From: Polynucleobacter sp. UK-Kesae-W10
Lineage (GTDB): Bacteria > Pseudomonadota > Gammaproteobacteria > Burkholderiales > Burkholderiaceae
DNA: 64,000 nt
NCBI RefSeq assembly: GCF_018881575.1
Contig: NZ_JACVQB010000001.1
Coordinates: 792,986-856,985 of the forward strand
Direction: 5' to 3'
Shown here: one piece after another, positions 59,823-64,000 of the stretch
How positions within the stretch are numbered: the stretch's first letter is position 1
How the letters are laid out: the number at the start of each line of letters is the position of its first letter
The notes under the pieces: model-generated
Databases searched by the model: none
Told to the model about the DNA's origin: nothing
The model's input: only the letters and a program-made list of their open reading frames with translations
Made by a program: the position numbers and the translations under genes

Positions 59823-61109
59823 TTAGCGATTAAAGCTTCTTTTAGGCGGAGTGCCGCGCTTGGCAGGGGTCTTTTTCGCTGGGGTTCCGCTAGATCCACC
59901 GCTGCTAGGGCGCGGCTTGCGGGATTGCTGGTGCTGCTGGCTGCGCAGTTGTATGGGTTGGGCAACCGCATTGGGATCGGGCTCAAATCCTGCAATCACT
60001 TCTTGTGGCAGCTTTTGTTTGATAAGCTTTTCGATATCTCGTAGCATTTGGTGTTCGTCTACACAAACTAAAGAGACGGCAACACCATTGGAACCCGCGC
60101 GTCCAGTACGGCCAATGCGATGAACGTAGTCTTCGGAAACATTAGGTAGATCGTAGTTAACGACATGGGGTAACTGATCGATATCAATTCCGCGGGCTGC
60201 AATATCAGTAGCTACCAAGGCGGTTAATTTTCCTGCCTTGAAATCGGCCAAGGCTTTTGTACGGGCAGTTTGGCTCTTATTGCCATGAATTGCCATACTA
60301 CTAATGCCATCTTTTTCGAGTTGCGTCACCAATTTATTGGCGCCATGTTTGGTGCGAGTGAATACCAGCACCTGCTTCCAATCATTGCTCTTAATGAGGT
60401 GCGCTAATAAAGGATGTTTTTGATTGCGATCTACTGGGTGAATCAACTGTGCGATAGCTTCATTGGTGCTGTTGCTACGAGCTACCTCAATGAGTTCTGG
60501 AGAATTGAGTAGACCATCTGCCAGCGCCTTAATCTCAGTCGAGAAGGTTGCGGAGAATAGAAGGTTCTGGCGTTGCTTGGGTAAAGCAGCCAAGATTTTT
60601 TTGATATCACGCAAGAAACCCATATCCAACATGCGGTCTGCTTCATCTAAAACCAGAATCTCAATATCGTTTAGAGAAACACATTTTTGCGACATCAAGT
60701 CGAGCAGACGTCCTGGTGTTGCCACCAAGATATCCAGGCCGGCAGCAATTGCTTTAATTTGAGGGTTGGCGCCAACGCCACCAAAGATCACAGCAGACTT
60801 TAGTCCGGTGTACTTTCCATAGGTGACTACAGACTCTTGAACCTGAGCAGCTAATTCTCGCGTGGGTGTCAAAATCAAGACGCGTAATAGGCGTTTGGTA
60901 TTAATGGCTTTGCTGGTGCTAAGGCGCTGTAATATCGGCAGTGTGAAGCCGGCAGTTTTGCCTGTGCCTGTTTGGGCTGCGGCTAATAAGTCTCCGCCTT
61001 TGAGAACAGCTGGAATCGATTTCGCTTGAATCGGGGTGGGGCTTGTATAGCCTTCTTCGGAAATTGCACGCAGGATGGACGGGGATAAACCAAGATCAGT
61101 AAATAACAT
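59823..61109 (-). CDS. rhlE: DEAD-box RNA helicase RhlE
   Basis: A 428-residue ATP-dependent RNA helicase. Motifs: [19 protein letters not shown] (Q region), [17 protein letters not shown] (I), [10 protein letters not shown] (Ia), [13 protein letters not shown] (II), LLFSATFS (III), [11 protein letters not shown] (V) and [10 protein letters not shown] (VI). A basic Ser/Pro/Lys-rich tail ends [12 protein letters not shown]. RhlE acts in ribosome assembly and RNA decay. Start ATG 61109; a TTG upstream is not needed. The upstream gap (61110-61243) holds ATTGACC (61125) and GGTCAAT (61156), a possible inverted pair. Confidence 0.94.
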   Translation of the reverse strand: MLFTDLGLSPSILRAISEEGYTSPTPIQAKSIPAVLKGGDLLAAAQTGTGKTAGFTLPILQRLSTSKAINTKRLLRVLILTPTRELAAQVQESVVTYGKYTGLKSAVIFGGVGANPQIKAIAAGLDILVATPGRLLDLMSQKCVSLNDIEILVLDEADRMLDMGFLRDIKKILAALPKQRQNLLFSATFSTEIKALADGLLNSPELIEVARSNSTNEAIAQLIHPVDRNQKHPLLAHLIKSNDWKQVLVFTRTKHGANKLVTQLEKDGISSMAIHGNKSQTARTKALADFKAGKLTALVATDIAARGIDIDQLPHVVNYDLPNVSEDYVHRIGRTGRAGSNGVAVSLVCVDEHQMLRDIEKLIKQKLPQEVIAGFEPDPNAVAQPIQLRSQQHQQSRKPRPSSGGSSGTPAKKTPAKRGTPPKRSFNR

Positions 61110-61243
61110 AGGGGCCAAAAAAGTATTGACCCGTATTCAATTAAACGACTATCCCGGTCAATGGGGTGAGCTGCCACGATAAAACGTTTGCAGTAAGAGG
61201 CTCTATTTTAAGTCATCCACCGAAAACAGCCTATTTCGCGAGA

Positions 61244-61822
61244 TTAGGCGGCATTCCACAGGTTAGGCACAAGCGAATTGGCATAGCCAGAAACAAAAGA
61301 CTTTTCTGCGCCTGTGACTGGGTCAAATACCGAGCGCTGAATTCTGCCGATATTGCCGCCATACACATGAATGCTAATGGAGGTTTGATCGCTCAGCGCA
61401 TTTTCAACAACGTGGATGTCATGGGTGGCCGGGGATACGGTTTCTACCTGGCCTGGCAAGCAAATACTTTCTGTGCCAACAGTAAATCCGCCCTCGGGCT
61501 TGGGGTAGAAGGGAGTACTTCTCTCTTGACCCCGCAATTGTCCAACCATGCCCCAAACCGTGTGATTATGTACGGGAGTTTTTTGACCAGGACCCCAAAC
61601 AAAGCTCACGATTGAGAAGCGATCCAATGGGTCTGCATAGAGAAGATATTGTTGGTAGTACTGAGGGTGCGGCTGAGTAAATTCAGTCGGCAACCAATCA
61701 TCAACCGCAATGAGATTTTTTAGGAGTTGCTTGCCTTTGGTAAAGACAATTGCTTCGCTTGGATTTTGTTCTAGCAATAAGCTTAGCCCTTTAACAAAAG
61801 TGAGTAGTTTCCCGTCAGACAT
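61244..61822 (-). CDS. Cysteine-type thiol dioxygenase (cupin)
   Basis: A 192-residue iron enzyme of the cysteine dioxygenase family. H85 and H87 (KTPVHNHTVWGMVGQ) and H137 (THDIHVVEN) are the ferrous-ion ligands, and ISIHVYGGN carries the Tyr of the Ser-His-Tyr triad. It oxidises a thiol such as cysteine or 3-mercaptopropionate to the sulfinate. Length and the VHNHTVWG motif resemble bacterial thiol dioxygenases; which thiol is not clear. Start ATG 61822 with GGAG six bases away. Confidence 0.85.
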   Translation of the reverse strand: MSDGKLLTFVKGLSLLLEQNPSEAIVFTKGKQLLKNLIAVDDWLPTEFTQPHPQYYQQYLLYADPLDRFSIVSFVWGPGQKTPVHNHTVWGMVGQLRGQERSTPFYPKPEGGFTVGTESICLPGQVETVSPATHDIHVVENALSDQTSISIHVYGGNIGRIQRSVFDPVTGAEKSFVSGYANSLVPNLWNAA

Positions 61823-61839
61823 GATGCACTCCAATCAGC

Positions 61840-62292
61840 TTATTGAGACTTTTCAGTAGCAAATAACCACTCAGGCCAGGCTTTAGGCTTCAGGGTGGTG
61901 GTGTCAACGCAGACAATATGCAAGACAGCGCTAGCAATCACCTGGAGCTCTTCGCTATCTGGCAGTTTTCTTTGGGCGGTTTGTTTTACGCTAACCTGCG
62001 TGCGTCCGCGGTGTTCAATGATTTGATCGATATACAGTACATCATCGAGTCGTCCAGGCTTGTAGAAATTCATCGTGAGTTCACGTACTGGCATCACGAT
62101 ATTAAATTCGTTCAAGAGCTTTGTAGGGCTAAGGCCAATCGCGGCTAGCCACTCTGCGCGACTGCGTTCAAAAATTTCGAGGTAGCGACCATGGTAGACA
62201 AAGCCAGCCGCATCGGTATCGGAATAACAAACGCGATGAATGTAAGGAAAATTGCAGTGTGCAAGTGGTGTGGGAGTGGTATTGGTAGACAT
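61840..62292 (-). CDS. Acyl-CoA thioesterase, 4-hydroxybenzoyl-CoA thioesterase family
   Basis: A 150-residue hot-dog-fold thioesterase. RVCYSDTDAAGFVYHGRYLE with the catalytic Asp, and FERSRAEWLAAIG, are family hallmarks (YbgC/4HBT). It hydrolyses a short acyl- or aryl-CoA. It is 17 bases upstream of the dioxygenase gene on the same strand and 13 bases downstream of the GNAT gene, so the three likely form an operon. Substrate not known. Confidence 0.86.
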   Translation of the reverse strand: MSTNTTPTPLAHCNFPYIHRVCYSDTDAAGFVYHGRYLEIFERSRAEWLAAIGLSPTKLLNEFNIVMPVRELTMNFYKPGRLDDVLYIDQIIEHRGRTQVSVKQTAQRKLPDSEELQVIASAVLHIVCVDTTTLKPKAWPEWLFATEKSQ

Positions 62293-62305
62293 GATCGATT
62301 TAGGC

Positions 62306-62737
62306 TTACTTCGGTGATATGAGCATCATATTACGATGAGGTATTCCGGCTTCATCATAAACAAGTCCTTGAGCTACAAAACCGTGCTTTTCATAAAAAG
62401 GAATCGCGGTGAGTTGTGCATGCAGCACCAGGGTGAATATGCCCTGAGATTTGGCCAGGGAGATCAGCCTAGCCAATATTTTCCCACCTACACCTTGATG
62501 GCGAAATGGGCTTAAGACCGCCATTCTGCCAATTTGAGCTTGATGGCGATCGATTATCAGGAGTCTTGCTGTGCCGATGCACTGCTGATCTAGATAGGCC
62601 AGGGCATGAATAGCCTTGGGATCAAACTCATCTATCTCAAGCGCTTCGGGCACGCCTTGCCCTTCAATAAATACTGCTTTTCGGACTGAAAAGGCGTCAA
62701 TCTGCGCTGTTTGCCAGGCTTTCATCAAAATATTCAT
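62306..62737 (-). CDS. GNAT-family N-acetyltransferase
   Basis: A 143-residue acetyl-CoA-dependent transferase. AVFIEGQGVPEALEIDEFD starts the fold, and IGRMAVLSPFRHQGVGGKIL contains the acetyl-CoA pyrophosphate-binding motif (RxxGxG). It acetylates an amine; substrate unknown. It heads the minus-strand operon with the thioesterase and dioxygenase. ATG 62737 is used; ATG 62725 is in frame too. Confidence 0.85.
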   Translation of the reverse strand: MNILMKAWQTAQIDAFSVRKAVFIEGQGVPEALEIDEFDPKAIHALAYLDQQCIGTARLLIIDRHQAQIGRMAVLSPFRHQGVGGKILARLISLAKSQGIFTLVLHAQLTAIPFYEKHGFVAQGLVYDEAGIPHRNMMLISPK

Positions 62738-62802
62738 GATTATTGGACTTCCATGGTGCTTATTTGATTAATTTACCAAATCTAATAATTACTAATGATG
62801 CC

Positions 62803-62818
62803 TTGGGGAAGACCCCAA
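62803..62818. other. Short perfect hairpin TTGGGG-AAGA-CCCCAA
   Basis: Six-base-pair stem with a four-base loop, in the gap between the GNAT gene and the duplicated-domain protein gene. It has no T-run, so it is not a clear terminator. Possibly part of the 5' leader. Confidence 0.4.
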
Positions 62819-62911
62819 AATCTACTCAAAAGCGTCGTCTTCCATGGTTACAATGAAATGGTGGCGTCGCTTTTGCGCCCATCTCAATCTTTCACTCAAT
62901 TAGGAGTTATC

Positions 62912-63493
62912 TTGAAGAAATCTTTTCTTGCTGGTTTATTCGCAGTTGTTGGCATTACCTGTGCAGCCTCTGCTTTTGCGCAGTTACCTGCAAAAATGTT
63001 GCCTTTGGCGGCTGACGTTGTTGTGCTCAGCGCAACAGTAGATTCTGTTGATGCTAAAAAACGTATCGTTGTGCTGAAAGATGCAAACGGCAATCTGATG
63101 CAAATGAACGTAGCTAAATCCGTAAATGATTTAGATAAAGTGAAAAAGGGCGATGTATTCTTGGTTGAGCATGCTCAAGCGGTAGCGATTGGTTTAACTG
63201 CTGCTGGTAAAGACGCTAAGCCAGGTGTTTCTGGTGTTCGCTCTGTGGTCATTGCAGGCAAAGGTTCTGCTAAGCCATTTGAAGAAACTACTGACACTAT
63301 TTACGCAACTGTAAAAATCAGCACGATCGATCAAAAAACCCGTATCGTGACCTTCACATTGCCAAGCGGTGAAAAGCAAAAAGTGAAAGTTGATCAAAGC
63401 GTTCTCGGTCTTGAGAAATTCAAAGCTGGTGATGACGTGATGGTTGAGTTTGTGGACGACACTGCGATTGGCTTTGCAACGCCTAAGAAGTAA
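62912..63493 (+). CDS. Periplasmic protein with two similar beta-rich domains
   Basis: A 193-residue protein, probable start TTG at 62912 with AGGAG five bases away and a Sec signal (KKSFLAGLFAVVGITCAASA, cleavage after FAQ). The mature chain holds two related segments of about 60 residues: one around VDSVDAKKRIVVLKD to HAQAVAIGL, another around ISTIDQKTRIVTFTL to DDTAIGF. Both end in a D/K-rich loop and a hydrophobic AIG. This suggests an internal duplication of a small beta domain. No known function. Ends at two hairpins. Confidence 0.7.
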   Translation: MKKSFLAGLFAVVGITCAASAFAQLPAKMLPLAADVVVLSATVDSVDAKKRIVVLKDANGNLMQMNVAKSVNDLDKVKKGDVFLVEHAQAVAIGLTAAGKDAKPGVSGVRSVVIAGKGSAKPFEETTDTIYATVKISTIDQKTRIVTFTLPSGEKQKVKVDQSVLGLEKFKAGDDVMVEFVDDTAIGFATPKK

Positions 63494-63502
63494 TCAGCCT
63501 TC

Positions 63503-63558
63503 CTCAGCAAGAGTGCTGAGAAGCAAACAAAAAGCCCGCAATTGCGGGCTTTTTGTTT
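63503..63558 (+). terminator. Tandem hairpins, second an intrinsic terminator
   Basis: CTCAGCA (63503-63509) pairs with TGCTGAG (63514-63520). Then AAACAAAAAGCCCGC (63525-63539) pairs with GCGGGCTTTTTGTTT (63544-63558), a 15-bp perfect stem with T's. It also serves the convergent tupA-like gene on the other strand. Confidence 0.92.
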
Positions 63559-63576
63559 ATAAAGTCTTAAGGGTAG

Positions 63577-64000
63577 TTACTTTTTTGCATTCGGAAAGAA
63601 GAGCTGTTCACCGCCAATTTGATAGCTGGCAATGACCTCTTGACCGTTTTTAGAAATGAGCCAGTCAATAAATGCTTGTCCCTCAACTTTTTTCACATTC
63701 GGAAATTTTGCGGGGTTTACTAGCATTACGCCATATTGATTAAATAATTTTGGGTCACCTTGCACGAGGATGGCTAAGTCACCGCGGTTCTTAAAGCTGA
63801 GCCAAGTGCCTCGATCAGCGAGGATATAGCCATTCATTGCTGAAGCAGTATTCAGGGCAGGACCCATGCCAGAACCCGTTTCTTTGTACCAAGTTTGGCT
63901 TGGCGGCACTGCAATCCCGGCGCCTTTCCAGTAGCGCAGCTCAGCTGCGTGAGTGCCACTTTTATCGCCGCGAGAAATGAATGGCGCTTGGGAAGCAGCA
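63577..64000 (-). CDS. tupA: Tungstate/molybdate-binding protein TupA-like (partial, 5' end beyond window)
   Basis: At least 141 residues of the C-terminal half of a periplasmic oxyanion-binding protein. SRGDKSGTHAAELRYW (reading from 64000) is a TupA ligand motif, YKETGSGMGPALNTASAMNG follows, then LADRGTWLSFKN and LAILVQGDPKLFNQYGVMLV, and the family end FFPNAKK. The start lies past position 64000. The partner genes tupB and tupC are at 5.9-7.3 kb, about 56 kb away. The stop TAA is at 63577-63579. It is likely the binding protein for those subunits or for a second copy beyond the window. Confidence 0.88.
   Translation of the reverse strand, partial: AASQAPFISRGDKSGTHAAELRYWKGAGIAVPPSQTWYKETGSGMGPALNTASAMNGYILADRGTWLSFKNRGDLAILVQGDPKLFNQYGVMLVNPAKFPNVKKVEGQAFIDWLISKNGQEVIASYQIGGEQLFFPNAKK

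Noticed and set aside
61166..61615. Plus-strand open frame across the thiol dioxygenase gene
   Set aside because: The minus-strand frame carries the HxH and His iron ligands; this one has no recognisable features.
62795..62911. N-terminal extension of the duplicated-domain protein from an upstream ATG
   Set aside because: The extension precedes a good AGGAG plus TTG and a complete signal peptide; it would bury the signal peptide internally.

Overview
The window reads as chromosomal DNA of a betaproteobacterium of the Burkholderiales, most probably Polynucleobacter or a close relative. Evidence: moderate GC, tightly packed genes, three tripartite-tricarboxylate (Bug) receptors, a short H1-like histone protein, a betaproteobacterial membrane-bound formate dehydrogenase operon, TcuAB, and PHB-related genes (3-hydroxybutyrate dehydrogenase, phasin). 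The genus is inferred from gene content only. I see no rRNA, tRNA, CRISPR array, prophage or insertion sequence, and no long gene that looks broken.

Layout. 1-5.9 kb: formate oxidation operon (TorD-type chaperone tail, small Tat protein, FdhA, FdhB, a lipoprotein, FdhC cytochrome b, a small periplasmic protein), facing tungstate ABC transporter genes tupC-tupB (5.9-7.3 kb). The matching binding protein TupA lies at the far end (63.6-64 kb, cut by the window edge). 7.3-9.7 kb: BFD-like ferredoxin, YbhP-type phosphoesterase and cardiolipin synthase, in a coupled operon. 9.7-12.1 kb: CoA-transferase and acyl-CoA dehydrogenase pair.

12.8-25.4 kb is the most interesting part. A TetR regulator heads a minus-strand run (VOC protein, FAD monooxygenase resembling 2,6-dihydroxypyridine 3-hydroxylase, branched-chain-type ABC importer SBP-H-M-G-F). 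Divergent from it runs CoxG plus a three-subunit molybdenum hydroxylase, followed by 3-hydroxybutyrate dehydrogenase. A palindrome overlaps a possible -10 box in the shared promoter gap. I infer a dedicated uptake and hydroxylation pathway for an unknown, possibly N-heteroaromatic, compound.

25.5-34.5 kb: Bug receptor, PuuD-like membrane protein, peroxide defence set (rubredoxin reductase, rubredoxin, rubrerythrin, divergent OxyR), old yellow enzyme, a cytochrome b561 unit with a Fur-box-like site and a coupled 58-aa membrane protein, and lldD followed by a DUF4239 gene that seems to start with ATT. 34.6-48.6 kb: two EamA exporters, TcuAB, class V aminotransferase, nitrobindin-like protein, NnrD, beta-CASP hydrolase, solute-binding protein, LOG-like protein, ion-channel-like protein, HI0933 flavoprotein, TerC. 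48.6-64 kb: two more Bug receptors, truncated haemoglobin, phasin, Tat-exported FAH-like enzyme, four-domain rhodanese, H1-like protein, cupin, 3-hydroxyisobutyrate dehydrogenase family enzyme, SelD, TlpA thioredoxin, Tat-exported transglutaminase-like protein, RhlE helicase, thiol dioxygenase, thioesterase, GNAT, a duplicated-domain periplasmic protein, and partial TupA.
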